Source: CANLBN01 sp047634655
GTDB taxonomy: Bacteria; Pseudomonadota; Gammaproteobacteria; Pseudomonadales; Cellvibrionaceae
Direction: 5' to 3'
Assembly: GCA_047634655.1 (NCBI GenBank)
Contig: JBLIHY010000034.1
Coordinates: 1 to 21,199 of the forward strand
DNA length: 21,199 bases
In this document: in pieces, positions 7,345 through 15,771 of the stretch
Numbering within the stretch: the first letter of the stretch is position 1
How the letters are laid out: each line of letters starts with the position of its first letter
Notes under the pieces: model-generated
Databases searched by the model: none
What the model was told of the DNA's origin: nothing
The model's input: the letters and a program-made list of their open reading frames with translations, nothing else
Translations under genes and position numbers: made by a program

Positions 7345-8307
7345 TCAGGTTACCTGATTGATTTTTTCGCCTTGCAAGAAGCCTTCAATATTTTGGATTA
7401 AGATGTCGGCCTGTTTTTTGAGCGCAGCATCGCTACTCCAGGCCACGTGGGGGGTGAGAATAAAGTTGCTGCGATCAACTAATGATAATAGAGGATTATC
7501 TGCAGTAATGGGCTCTACACTGGCGACGTCGAAGCCAGCGCCAGCAATCAGGTCAGTATTTAGTGCGGCCACCAGGTCGACTTCGTTGACGATCCCACCG
7601 CGGGCCGTATTAATCAGCAAGGCCTGTGGTTTCATTTGTGTAAATTCCCTCATGGCAATTAAATTTTCGGTGTCTTTGGTGAGCGGACAGTGCAAAGACA
7701 ATACGTCGCTATTGCGAATTACCTCATCGAAGGGTTGATAGCTGCCTCTTCCCGAGGCCTGGGTATGCTTGCGATCGGCAAAAACCACTTTCATGCCTAG
7801 CGCTTTACCGAGTCTCGCCATAGAGACGCCGAGACATCCGCCGCCGAAGATACCGAGTTGAGCTCCTCTGAGATCGAAGGTTTGTTGAGAATAGCCATGA
7901 AAAAACGCCGACGATTGCCAAAAGCCATCGCGCACGCTTTTATGGTAGTGAAATAAGTTGCGTCGCAACGCCAATATCATGGCCAATGCGTGTTCGGGCA
8001 CGGAGTCCCTGGCATAGTCGGGCGTATTGCTGACGCTGATTCCTCGATCTAAACAGGTCTGTATGTCGATGATGTTGAAACCGGTGGCGTACACGGCGAT
8101 GTGTTGAAGTCTGGGTAGACGGCTGATGGTAGCAGCACTCAGGGGAACTTTATTGGTAACGATAATTTGTGCATCGTGGGCGCGTTCGACCACTTGCGCT
8201 TCACTGCTGCTAGGGTAATCGACCCACTCGCAGTCGATGTTCGGGCGAGCGATATCGATATGTTCCGGTGCGCTGGCGCGATCTAAAAAAACGATTTTTA
8301 TTTTCAC
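7345..8307 (-). CDS. D-2-hydroxyacid dehydrogenase (glycerate dehydrogenase-like)
   Basis: About 320 residues from GTG 8307, with the full two-domain fold of NAD-dependent D-2-hydroxyacid dehydrogenases. The dinucleotide fingerprint GIFGGGCLG begins near residue 152, followed by an acidic residue in VVFAD (about Asp178) that usually selects NAD(H) over NADP(H). The catalytic triad is present: Arg236 in INTARGG, Glu265 in FDVASVEP, and His287 in TPHVAW. The subfamily closest by eye is glycerate/hydroxypyruvate reductase (HprA-like), which interconverts D-glycerate and hydroxypyruvate; other 2-ketoacids are possible. A TTG at 8313 would add two residues, but GTG gives MKIKIVFLDR, the usual opening of the family. 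It is the first gene of a minus-strand group with a sodium symporter and a phosphoesterase relic, suggesting uptake and metabolism of a hydroxyacid or its phosphate; this is inference. The frame is intact. Confidence 0.87.
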   Translation of the reverse strand: MKIKIVFLDRASAPEHIDIARPNIDCEWVDYPSSSEAQVVERAHDAQIIVTNKVPLSAATISRLPRLQHIAVYATGFNIIDIQTCLDRGISVSNTPDYARDSVPEHALAMILALRRNLFHYHKSVRDGFWQSSAFFHGYSQQTFDLRGAQLGIFGGGCLGVSMARLGKALGMKVVFADRKHTQASGRGSYQPFDEVIRNSDVLSLHCPLTKDTENLIAMREFTQMKPQALLINTARGGIVNEVDLVAALNTDLIAGAGFDVASVEPITADNPLLSLVDRSNFILTPHVAWSSDAALKKQADILIQNIEGFLQGEKINQVT

Positions 8308-8313
8308 AATCAA

Positions 8314-8998
8314 ATAGACAAGTAATTAAAATAAATAAATAAGCGATAAGTCAGGTGAATAGGTAAAAATGCCGCTAGATCTGTTAAATCAAGCGAGCTG
8401 AATGCCATCATTAAATGATATTATTCAAAAATAAACCCGTAACAGTAACTGAGATTCAGTTAATTGCCATCAACCTCAACGAGGCTTTTTCACAAAAAAA
8501 CCAGGCGATGCACACACTCATAGGCATGCTTTCGGTTAATAGCCAATAAAGCTTAAGGGATATCTGAACGGTTTTTAGTGAACAGTCTTTCGAGCGCAGA
8601 TAATCTTTAATCGTTAACCATCAATTAATCATTAATCATTTTTATCTAACGTAGTCATAAATTTTTTTATCGACATTCGTTTGAATGAAGCGAGACCGAC
8701 GGCCATATTGCTACAAGGTTATTCAGCGAGCACTAAGGTCCTTGCGAAAAATAGCCTGAAACTCCAAACCCCTGAAAATAGGGATCGGAGTTAACCGCAC
8801 CTCATCCCTGTTCTCCGCTCACAACATACAGCACCATATCAGAAAGTATTCGTACTGCATTTGAAATATTAGAGTGTTCGCCGTTTATAACTCAGTGATA
8901 TTAAACAATGCTTATGTCTTATTCGTCGTCCGATTCCACGATACAGTAAGGTTTGGAATCAGTGCATAAACTCACTTCCAACAATAGGTAATTATCTA
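8314..8998. promoter_or_regulatory. Long divergent non-coding region upstream of the osmolyte module
   Basis: This 685-base AT-rich gap separates two divergent genes, so it must hold at least two promoters. I find no gene in it. Two foldable elements stand out: AACTCC (8760-8765) with GGAGTT (8787-8792) enclosing CCCT/AGGG around a GAAAAT loop, and a 7-bp perfect inverted repeat GATTCCA (8932-8938) / TGGAATC (8954-8960), which ends 38 bases before the MFS start. A short CCTC-AAC-GAGG followed by CTTTTT at about 8474-8490 is terminator-like but weak. AT-rich direct repeats of TTAATCATT occur near 8625-8642. Confidence 0.45.
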
Positions 8999-10297
8999 AT
9001 GATGGCCATGGTAGCGCCAATCGGCGCTCTACTTTTAGGAGTTGCTTTACTGTTGCTGGGCAATGGTTTGTTGAACACTTTATTGGCCATGCGCAGCGAA
9101 GCGGAATCCTTTGGTGGTTTAATGCTTGGGATAATCATGTCCAGCTATTTCGTTGGGTTCTTTATCGGCACTTATATTGCCTTCCCAATCATACGTCGTA
9201 TCGGGCATATTCGAACATTCTCAATTTTTGCCACTTTGGTCTCTTCATGCGCCTTGCTTTACGTCGTTTTCGTTAATCCATATGCGTGGATTTTGCTGAG
9301 GATACTCAATGGGGCGTCACTCGTCATTTTGCATACCATTATCGAGAGTTGGTTAAACCGCCAAGCCTCCCCCGAGAGCCGTGGAACTGTGTTCGCGATT
9401 TACATGACGGTTAATCTGGGTTCAATCGCTTTAGCTCAACAATTATTGGTCATTGACAGCGAATTTACTTTTTTGCTTTTCGCCATATGCTCAGTGTTCA
9501 TCAGTTTAAGCCTAGTACCCATAGCCTGGACAAAATTAAAGCAACCCGAAGTTCACGATATCGCTCGAATTGGTTTGTCGACGTTGTACAGAGCAGCTCC
9601 CGTTGCTTTTTGGGGCGCATTGCTATCGGGGCTGGTGATGGGTGCTTTTTGGGGTATGGGTGCACTCTATGCGAGTCGACTTGGCTTATCCCCGAGTCAA
9701 ATTGCCAGTTTTATAAGCTTATTCATAATTGGCGGAGCATTATTACAGCTCCCATTGGGCCGCCTCTCCGATAACAATGACCGTCGCAAAATAGTCGCCT
9801 TCATCACAATCGCTGCGGCCTCAATAGCGCTGACTTTTATCTTTACACCAAAAGTTCCACTCATCATTTATGGCTTTGCTGTGATCTACGGCGGTTTAGT
9901 TTTTGCCATATATCCGATTTCCGTAGCCCACCTGGTGGATCATTTGAAACCGCAACATATGTTGGCTGGCTGTAGTAGCATGCTTCTACTCTACGGCGCT
10001 GGCGCCGTAATCGGACCTTTACTTGCGGGTCAATTGATCCAATGGTTTGGCGCGTGGAGCCTGTCTGCGTTCTGGGCCGTCGTGCCAACCATGCTGACAC
10101 TCATTATTTGGAAGCAACTTCGTTCCAGTGAAGATGAAAATCCCGAAGAATACGCCGCGGATTTTATTCCCATGGTAAGAACAACGCCGTCCGCCCTGGA
10201 AATGCTGTCGCAAATAGAGCAGGGCCAGCCTCAAGCCCTCGATCCAGAGCCACTACGGGATCCTAAGGATGGCGAAAAAATTCTGTCATCTTCTTGA
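8999..10297 (+). CDS. MFS transporter, YcaD type (putative glucosylglycerol exporter)
   Basis: A 432-residue major facilitator protein with about 12 hydrophobic helices split into two six-helix halves. The basic cytoplasmic loop after helix 2 (FPIIRRIGHIRTF) and the matching loop in the second half (LPLGRLSDNNDRRK) are the MFS A-motif region. The hydrophilic tail carries FIPMVRTTPSALEM, a motif I associate with the YcaD-like group. The next gene starts 55 bases downstream on the same strand and encodes the glucosylglycerol enzyme. In Stenotrophomonas a ycaD gene next to ggpPS has been linked to glucosylglycerol transport, so the same role is proposed here by context. Two ATGs in tandem (8999, 9002) could start it; AGG lies about 11 bases upstream, a weak ribosome site. 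The substrate is inferred, not shown; the family assignment is firm. Confidence 0.83.
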   Translation: MMAMVAPIGALLLGVALLLLGNGLLNTLLAMRSEAESFGGLMLGIIMSSYFVGFFIGTYIAFPIIRRIGHIRTFSIFATLVSSCALLYVVFVNPYAWILLRILNGASLVILHTIIESWLNRQASPESRGTVFAIYMTVNLGSIALAQQLLVIDSEFTFLLFAICSVFISLSLVPIAWTKLKQPEVHDIARIGLSTLYRAAPVAFWGALLSGLVMGAFWGMGALYASRLGLSPSQIASFISLFIIGGALLQLPLGRLSDNNDRRKIVAFITIAAASIALTFIFTPKVPLIIYGFAVIYGGLVFAIYPISVAHLVDHLKPQHMLAGCSSMLLLYGAGAVIGPLLAGQLIQWFGAWSLSAFWAVVPTMLTLIIWKQLRSSEDENPEEYAADFIPMVRTTPSALEMLSQIEQGQPQALDPEPLRDPKDGEKILSSS

Positions 10298-10352
10298 TTA
10301 ACGCCTTTTTAAGTAAACATTTCACTCTATTCATGCGCAAAAAACCTGAGTA

Positions 10353-12614
10353 ATGATGCTTTTAGCAACCGATCTTGACGGAACTTTTCTAGCTGGAACT
10401 AACCAGAATCGACAAAAGTTGTACCACTTGATCAGCCAACATCCAAAAATCGAATTGGTTTTCGTCACTGGCCGCGGCCTCGAGTCGGTCATGCCGCTAC
10501 TGGCTGACCCGACCATTCCCGAGCCGGCATATATTATCTGCGATGTCGGCGCGACTATTGTCGAAGGAGAAGACCTAACACCAATTCAGCCTCTGCAAGC
10601 AAACATCGATACGCTGTGGCCCGGCGAGTATCTTATCGAGCAAGCAGTCGCACATTTGCCAGGCCTTACCAGACAAGATGTTCCACAAAAACGCCGCTGT
10701 TCGTTCTTCTGTGAAGATGACATCGTCAGCCAAGAGCTCGAGCAGTTGGCCAATGCCAATGGATGCGACTTGCTTTACTCCGCGGGTCTTTATTTAGATT
10801 TTCTTCCCAAGGGAGTAAATAAGGGCTCCAGCCTGTCAGCTCTGGCCGATCATCTGGGTCTAGATTCCTCGTTGATTCTGGTTGCGGGCGATACCTTGAA
10901 TGATCTCTCGATGTATCAGTACAACTTCCATGGCGTCTGTGTCGGTGAATCTGAGTCTCGATTACTCGATGCTACGGCGACTGACAGCAATACCTATCAT
11001 GCCGAGGAGCCAGGCTGTGGCGGTATTCTAGAAGCCATCAATTACTTTAATTTTCTGGGTGAAAAAGGTGTCGATGCTGAGATTGAGCAAACCATCCAGC
11101 ATGGTAAATCGGAAATGGTAATCCTGTATCACCGTCTGCCTTATGAAGAGTTTGTCGAAGGCGGAGAACTTAAAAGACGTAGGCCGAGCTCACCCAACGG
11201 CATTATCCCCACTCTGCTCAGTTTCTTCGCCAACGGTAAGCGCGGCTCCTGGGTGGCCTGGTCGGTTAATTCTGCGGAGGGTGAGACTTTTGAACAGCGG
11301 ACAGAAGTAGATGCGACTAACTACCCCAATTTGGTGGCTTCGCGGGTGCTCTTAACTAAAAAGCAAGTCGATATCTTTTACAAGAAATTCTCCAAAGAGG
11401 CTTTTTGGCCCACCCTTCATACCTTTTGGGAGAGAGCCAAATTTCGAGAAGATCACTGGCAGGTATTCTTGGAAGTGAATCGCATGTTTGCAGAGCAAGC
11501 GGCCACCGATGCAGCAGAGAATGCCGTCGTTTGGGTGCACGATTACAATTTGTGGATGGTCCCCGCTTTTTTGAGAGAACTGCGGCCAGACGTTACCATC
11601 GCCTTTTTCCACCACACCTATTTTCCCTCCGCCGATGTCTTCAATGTGTTGCCGTGGCGTCGCGATATCATCGGCAGCTTGCTGCAATGCGATTTTGTCG
11701 GATTCCATATCCCTCGACAGTCGGAAAACTTTATTGACGTTGTCCAGGGCATTGCGCCAATAAAAGTATTAGAACGCGTCAATTGCGCGCCGCGTTTTGC
11801 GACCTACGGTTGCGCTGTTGGCCTGAATGAAATGACCACCGCCATAGAAGTGCACGATAGGACTATTCGACTGGGTGCACTACCGGTAGGGATTGACCTG
11901 ACGCGAATATTGAATGCCTTGAAAAAGACTGAGATACAGGAAGCAACGGTCGATTTGAAGAATATGTTTGGCCAACACAGGGTTATCCTGTCGGTCGAGA
12001 GGCTCGATTACACCAAAGGCATCTTGTCCAAACTGGAGGCGTTTGAACTACTGTTGGAGCGCTATCCGGAGTTGATTGACGATGTCGTTTTGTTAACTAT
12101 CTGTGTTCCGCCTGCCAAGGAAATGACCGTTTATAAAAAATTGCAGATACAGATTGAACAAACAATAGGTCGCATTAATGGGCAATACGCTCGGGTAGGT
12201 TGGACACCCGCTCAGTTTTTCTTCCGCAGTTTCCAGTTCGAAGATCTGATCGCTTACTATGCCATGGCCGACATTATGTGGATCACTCCCCTAAGAGATG
12301 GCCTGAATTTAGTTGCCAAAGAGTTTATCGCCACCCAAGGCATGACCGATAATAACGGAATCCTGGTGCTTTCTGAATTCGCCGGCGCGGCCGCCGAGCT
12401 CAAGGGCGTCTTACTCACTAATCCCCACGATCTAAATGATCTGGTCGATGTTTGTCACAGGGCATTAACCATGAGTGAGGAGGAGGCTAGCGGTCGTATC
12501 CGCGAAGCTTATGCGGTCGTCGAGCATAACGACATTGAGAACTGGGGAAAAGAATTTACGGAAAATATTAATCAATGTGAAAAAATTAAGTTGATTCTGG
12601 AGAAAGTCGTCTAG
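10353..12614 (+). CDS. ggpPS: Bifunctional glucosylglycerol-phosphate synthase/phosphatase
   Basis: A 753-residue fusion. Residues 1 to about 240 form a HAD phosphatase: nucleophile motif ATDLDGTF (Asp7, Asp9), VTGR at 38-41, basic LPKGVNKG near 151-158, and metal motif GDTLND (179-184). Residues from about 255 form a GT20 glycosyltransferase: YHRLPYEE, PSSPNGIIP, WVHDYNLWMVP (394-404), HHTYFPS (420-426), SVERLDYTKGI (547-557) and TPLRDGLNLVAKEF (645-658), which bind the nucleotide-sugar donor. Trehalose-phosphate enzymes usually have the synthase first and phosphatase last; the phosphatase-first order and about 755 residues are what is known for GgpPS of salt-tolerant Pseudomonas and Stenotrophomonas. 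That enzyme makes the compatible solute glucosylglycerol from ADP-glucose and glycerol-3-phosphate and removes the phosphate. Trehalose synthesis is the main alternative. Salt induction is expected but not visible in sequence. It forms an operon with the YcaD-type transporter. Confidence 0.85.
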   Translation: MMLLATDLDGTFLAGTNQNRQKLYHLISQHPKIELVFVTGRGLESVMPLLADPTIPEPAYIICDVGATIVEGEDLTPIQPLQANIDTLWPGEYLIEQAVAHLPGLTRQDVPQKRRCSFFCEDDIVSQELEQLANANGCDLLYSAGLYLDFLPKGVNKGSSLSALADHLGLDSSLILVAGDTLNDLSMYQYNFHGVCVGESESRLLDATATDSNTYHAEEPGCGGILEAINYFNFLGEKGVDAEIEQTIQHGKSEMVILYHRLPYEEFVEGGELKRRRPSSPNGIIPTLLSFFANGKRGSWVAWSVNSAEGETFEQRTEVDATNYPNLVASRVLLTKKQVDIFYKKFSKEAFWPTLHTFWERAKFREDHWQVFLEVNRMFAEQAATDAAENAVVWVHDYNLWMVPAFLRELRPDVTIAFFHHTYFPSADVFNVLPWRRDIIGSLLQCDFVGFHIPRQSENFIDVVQGIAPIKVLERVNCAPRFATYGCAVGLNEMTTAIEVHDRTIRLGALPVGIDLTRILNALKKTEIQEATVDLKNMFGQHRVILSVERLDYTKGILSKLEAFELLLERYPELIDDVVLLTICVPPAKEMTVYKKLQIQIEQTIGRINGQYARVGWTPAQFFFRSFQFEDLIAYYAMADIMWITPLRDGLNLVAKEFIATQGMTDNNGILVLSEFAGAAAELKGVLLTNPHDLNDLVDVCHRALTMSEEEASGRIREAYAVVEHNDIENWGKEFTENINQCEKIKLILEKVV

Positions 12615-13228
12615 TCTCAATGGGACGCATATGCCGAGAGGCTCGGAGGAACAGCCAGCTCGCCTCGTGCTGCCAGGACCTCTTAGAATATGCTGATTAA
12701 TTGATTCATGAATGAATCTTCGATGGAAAAACAATAATTCAATTTTTGTTTTTCGCGCACTTCCAGTTACTTAACGTAATTGAAAATGGCGGTACTTCAT
12801 TGTGCCGCAGTAACTTCTGAATTGATCGGAAATTTCCTTAATATTGGAGTCGCCAGATTAGCGAAGACCGACTCGATGATATTTTTCCGGAAGCCACATA
12901 GAGATCTAACTATTGCGTATAATGCCTTCAAAATCTGTCCCTGCAATCTAGCTTAAAAATAATTAACTCCGTATCGCCGGGTTAATTATTTAACCGAAAT
13001 AAAAATTATCACCGCGATTTATTTTAAAGACTCGTGAAAGTATCGGAAACTGCCCCAATCTATGGGGGAGAAGATACTCTTCACATTTATACGGCGTCTT
13101 GCGAACTTCCAAAAAAACATTAAATGCTCTGTGCGTAAAACTTAAGCTCTGTTTAAGCCCCTTTGCGTCAGATTTTTTACGCGAGACAAGCTGAGCAAGT
13201 GGACAATAACCTGGTTTCCAGATATTCC
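12615..13228 (+). promoter_or_regulatory. Long leader region upstream of yadG
   Basis: This 614-base gap has no supported gene. Elements present: CCGAG-AGG-CTCGG at 12634-12646 just after ggpPS (no T-run, so a poor terminator); a 7-bp palindrome GATTCAT-GA-ATGAATC at 12703-12718; an 11-bp perfect inverted repeat AAATAATTAAC / GTTAATTATTT (12957-12967, 12981-12991); and an 8-bp pair GCGTAAAA / TTTTACGC (13133-13140, 13175-13182) enclosing a CTTAA/TTAAG pair. The last two look like operator or leader-RNA structures for the ABC operon. Confidence 0.45.
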
Positions 13229-14152
13229 ATGACAATTGCATTATCCATCAAAGATCTTAAAAAAGTTTATGCCAGCCAGTTTGAAGCTCTGAAAGGTATC
13301 GATCTTCAAGTTGAGCAGGGTGATTTCTTCGGTTTGCTTGGCCCTAACGGCGCTGGAAAATCAACCATCATCGGGATCATTTGTTCTCTCGTCCTTAAGA
13401 CAAGCGGTACAGTATCCATTTTTGGCTACGATATTGATCGCGATTTTTCCGCGGCAAAAAACTGTATTGGCGTTGTTCCTCAGGAGTTTAATTTCAACCA
13501 GTTTGAAAAAATACTGGATATTGTTGTTAATCAGGCTGGGTACTACGGCCTTCCGAGAAAGCTGGCACGCGAACGCGCCGAAAAATATCTCAGGCAATTG
13601 GGTTTATGGGAAAAGCGCTCGACACCCGCGCGCAGTTTGTCCGGCGGCATGAAGCGTCGTCTTATGATCGCTCGCGCCCTGGTTCACGAACCCAAATTGC
13701 TGGTTCTGGACGAGCCAACGGCAGGCGTTGATGTCGAGTTGCGCCGTACTATGTGGCAGTTTCTCCGCGAGATTAACGGCAGGGGGACGACCATTATTCT
13801 GACCACTCACTACCTTGAAGAAGCAGAACATCTCTGTCGAAATCTCGCGATTATCGATAAAGGCAGGATTGTCGAACAGTCAAATGTAAAAGATTTGCTG
13901 AATCGACTCGATAAAGAAGTTTTTGTTTTTGATTTGCGAGCGCCGCTTGCCGAGGCGCCGAAAATGAAAAATTATCAAACCACTCTGGTAGACGCCACAA
14001 CACTTGAAATTGAACTCAGCAAGGGCAATTCGCTCAATCAGGTTTTTGAATGCCTGAACGACAATAATATCGAAGTCACAAGTATGCGAAATAAAACAAA
14101 TCGCCTGGAAGAACTGTTTGTATCTCTCGTCGAAAGCGGAGGTAAACTATGA
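13229..14152 (+). CDS. yadG: ABC transporter ATP-binding protein (YadG-like)
   Basis: A 307-residue ABC ATPase from ATG 13229. Walker A GPNGAGKST is at 38-46, the Q-loop glutamine at 85 in VVPQEFNFN, the signature LSGGMKRR at 137-144, Walker B LLVLDEPTAG with Glu162, and the H-loop His194 in LTTHYLEEAE. The C-terminal domain ends in SMRNKTNRLEELFVSLV, which I recognise from E. coli YadG. It should power a two-subunit (ABC-2) exporter with the downstream permease; the substrate of YadGH is unknown. A longer frame from TTG 13163 exists, but the conserved MTIALSIKDLKK opening supports 13229. Its stop overlaps the next start as ATGA, and GGAGG inside its last codons is the ribosome site for the permease, so the two are translationally coupled. 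Confidence 0.94.
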   Translation: MTIALSIKDLKKVYASQFEALKGIDLQVEQGDFFGLLGPNGAGKSTIIGIICSLVLKTSGTVSIFGYDIDRDFSAAKNCIGVVPQEFNFNQFEKILDIVVNQAGYYGLPRKLARERAEKYLRQLGLWEKRSTPARSLSGGMKRRLMIARALVHEPKLLVLDEPTAGVDVELRRTMWQFLREINGRGTTIILTTHYLEEAEHLCRNLAIIDKGRIVEQSNVKDLLNRLDKEVFVFDLRAPLAEAPKMKNYQTTLVDATTLEIELSKGNSLNQVFECLNDNNIEVTSMRNKTNRLEELFVSLVESGGKL

Positions 14153-14922
14153 ACTTTCAGCAGCAATGGATAGCCTTGTCGACTATTGTTCGCAAGGAAA
14201 TCGTGCGCTTTACCCGTATCTGGGTACAAACTATCTTGCCGCCAGCGATTACCATCTCCCTATACTTTGTCATTTTCGGTACTCTTATTGGTTCGCGAAT
14301 TGGAGAAATGGATGGCTTTAGTTATATTGAGTTCGTAGTGCCAGGGTTGATTATGATGTCGATCATTACTAATTCTTACAGCAACGTGGTGAGTTCGTTT
14401 TTTGGCGTGAAGTTCCAGAGAAGTATCGAGGAATTACTGGTATCCCCGACGCCGAACGTCATCATTTTGCTGGGATATGTGATCGGCGGCGTTAGTCGAG
14501 GATTACTGGTTGGTTTTGTGGTCACCCTGGCCTCCTTGTTGTTTACCGATCTGCAAATTCACAATATCTTCGTCACCATTGCCATCGTTATACTCACTTC
14601 TGTGGTTTTTGCTCTGGCGGGGTTTTTTAATGCTCTGTTTGCAAATACTTTCGACGATATCTCGATTATTCCGGCCTTTGTGTTGACGCCGCTGACTTAC
14701 CTGGGAGGCGTTTTTTACTCGATTAGTATGTTGCCACCATTTTGGCAGGATGTTTCTAAACTCAATCCGATCCTGTATATGGTTAACGCCTTTCGTTACG
14801 GTATCCTGGGGATCTCCGACATCAATATCGGTGCTGCCTTCGCAGGCGTCTTCGTGTTTATTGTTGTTTTAACGATCATCTGCCTGTATTTACTGTCTCA
14901 CGGAGTGCGACTGCGGTCTTAA
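14149..14922 (+). CDS. yadH: ABC-2 type transporter permease (YadH-like)
   Basis: A 257-residue inner-membrane permease with about six transmembrane helices. It matches the YadH pattern: an N-terminal amphipathic stretch KEIVRFTRIWVQTILPP, GSRIGEMDGFSYIEFVVPGLIMMS, FQRSIEELLVSP, TFDDISIIPAFVLTPLTYLGGVFYS and LPPFWQ before the last helices; the protein ends GVRLRS. It forms the membrane part of the transporter with YadG. ATG 14149 overlaps the yadG stop by four bases, preceded by GGAGG about six bases upstream. Its own stop TAA overlaps the queF start by one base, so all three genes form a tight operon. No irregularity is seen. Confidence 0.95.
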   Translation: MNFQQQWIALSTIVRKEIVRFTRIWVQTILPPAITISLYFVIFGTLIGSRIGEMDGFSYIEFVVPGLIMMSIITNSYSNVVSSFFGVKFQRSIEELLVSPTPNVIILLGYVIGGVSRGLLVGFVVTLASLLFTDLQIHNIFVTIAIVILTSVVFALAGFFNALFANTFDDISIIPAFVLTPLTYLGGVFYSISMLPPFWQDVSKLNPILYMVNAFRYGILGISDINIGAAFAGVFVFIVVLTIICLYLLSHGVRLRS

Positions 14923-15758
14923 TGAATCACGGCGACATCCCTCTGGGAAAGGCGGTGGAATATGTCCGCCAGTACGATCCCAAGCTGTTATTTCCCATGC
15001 CCCGTGCGGAAACGCGCGCCTCATTGAATTTATCTGAAAATTTGCCGTTCCGCGGCAGTGACCAGTGGACAGCTTACGAGATATCCTGGTTAGATAATCG
15101 GGGCAAGCCTCAAGTGGCCATGGCAGAAATTACCGTGGACGCCAACAGCCCCAACATCGTCGAATCAAAATCTCTGAAGCTCTATCTAAACTCCTACAAT
15201 CAATCGGTCTTAGCATCGCCCCAGCAATTTAAAAAACGCCTTCTCCTGGACTTAACCGAGGCGCTGGGTGCTGAGCCAGAGGTCAAGCTGTTGTCGCTGT
15301 CGGAAACCCATTGCGCCCAAGTATTACACTGTCCGGGACAGTGTCTCGACGATTTGGAAGTAAGTGTCAGCGACTATAGTCCCAAGCCAGAGTTGCTAGC
15401 TGTCGACAAGTCGCAAAGCGTCGATCGAGAACTGCTTTACAGCCATCTTTTAAAAACTAACTGCCCGGTGACTGGGCAACCCGATTGGGCCACTCTGTGG
15501 GTTGAATACTCCGGTTGTAAAATTTATAAAGAGGGTTTGCTGGCTTATCTCATCTCTTTTCGCGAGCATCAGGATTTTCACGAAAACTGCGTGGAGCGCA
15601 TTTATTGCGACCTACAACAGCGCTGTCAACCAGATCAATTAACCGTCTATGCGCGCTATACCCGGCGCGGTGGCCTGGATATTAATCCTCTGAGAACAAA
15701 CACTGAGCCGGGCGCCAGTCAGATTGAGAAGAATCGACTGAGAACGGTTCGCCAATAG
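14922..15758 (+). CDS. queF: NADPH-dependent 7-cyano-7-deazaguanine reductase (QueF, two-domain type)
   Basis: A 278-residue enzyme that reduces the nitrile preQ0 to the amine preQ1 with NADPH, a cytoplasmic step in queuosine tRNA modification. The substrate motif ESKSLKLYLNSYNQ (81-94) and the catalytic block LLKTNCPVTGQPDW are present; Cys181 forms the thioimide and Asp188 is the paired acid. FHENCVERI (219-227) and the C-terminal RRGGLDINPLR complete the tunnelling fold. The length and duplicated fold place it in the long (E. coli type) class. Its ATG overlaps the yadH stop by one base, so it is coupled to the ABC pair. It converges on the adenylate cyclase gene with only 13 bases between the two stops, and no terminator hairpin is visible there. 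Confidence 0.97.
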   Translation: MNHGDIPLGKAVEYVRQYDPKLLFPMPRAETRASLNLSENLPFRGSDQWTAYEISWLDNRGKPQVAMAEITVDANSPNIVESKSLKLYLNSYNQSVLASPQQFKKRLLLDLTEALGAEPEVKLLSLSETHCAQVLHCPGQCLDDLEVSVSDYSPKPELLAVDKSQSVDRELLYSHLLKTNCPVTGQPDWATLWVEYSGCKIYKEGLLAYLISFREHQDFHENCVERIYCDLQQRCQPDQLTVYARYTRRGGLDINPLRTNTEPGASQIEKNRLRTVRQ

Positions 15759-15771
15759 ACAAATACCCGAC

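Noticed and set aside
8474..8490. CCTC-AAC-GAGG followed by CTTTTT as an intrinsic terminator
   Set aside because: The stem is only four base pairs and no gene ends nearby on either strand.
10353..12614. Trehalose-6-phosphate synthase/phosphatase
   Set aside because: Domain order (phosphatase first), total length and the adjacent YcaD-type transporter favour glucosylglycerol-phosphate synthase; trehalose is kept only as an alternative.
12634..12646. Hairpin just after ggpPS as a terminator
   Set aside because: Five-base-pair stem with no following T-run; termination there is not supported.
13163..13228. N-terminal extension of YadG from TTG 13163
   Set aside because: The extension is not like the family, lacks a ribosome site, and ATG 13229 gives the conserved start.
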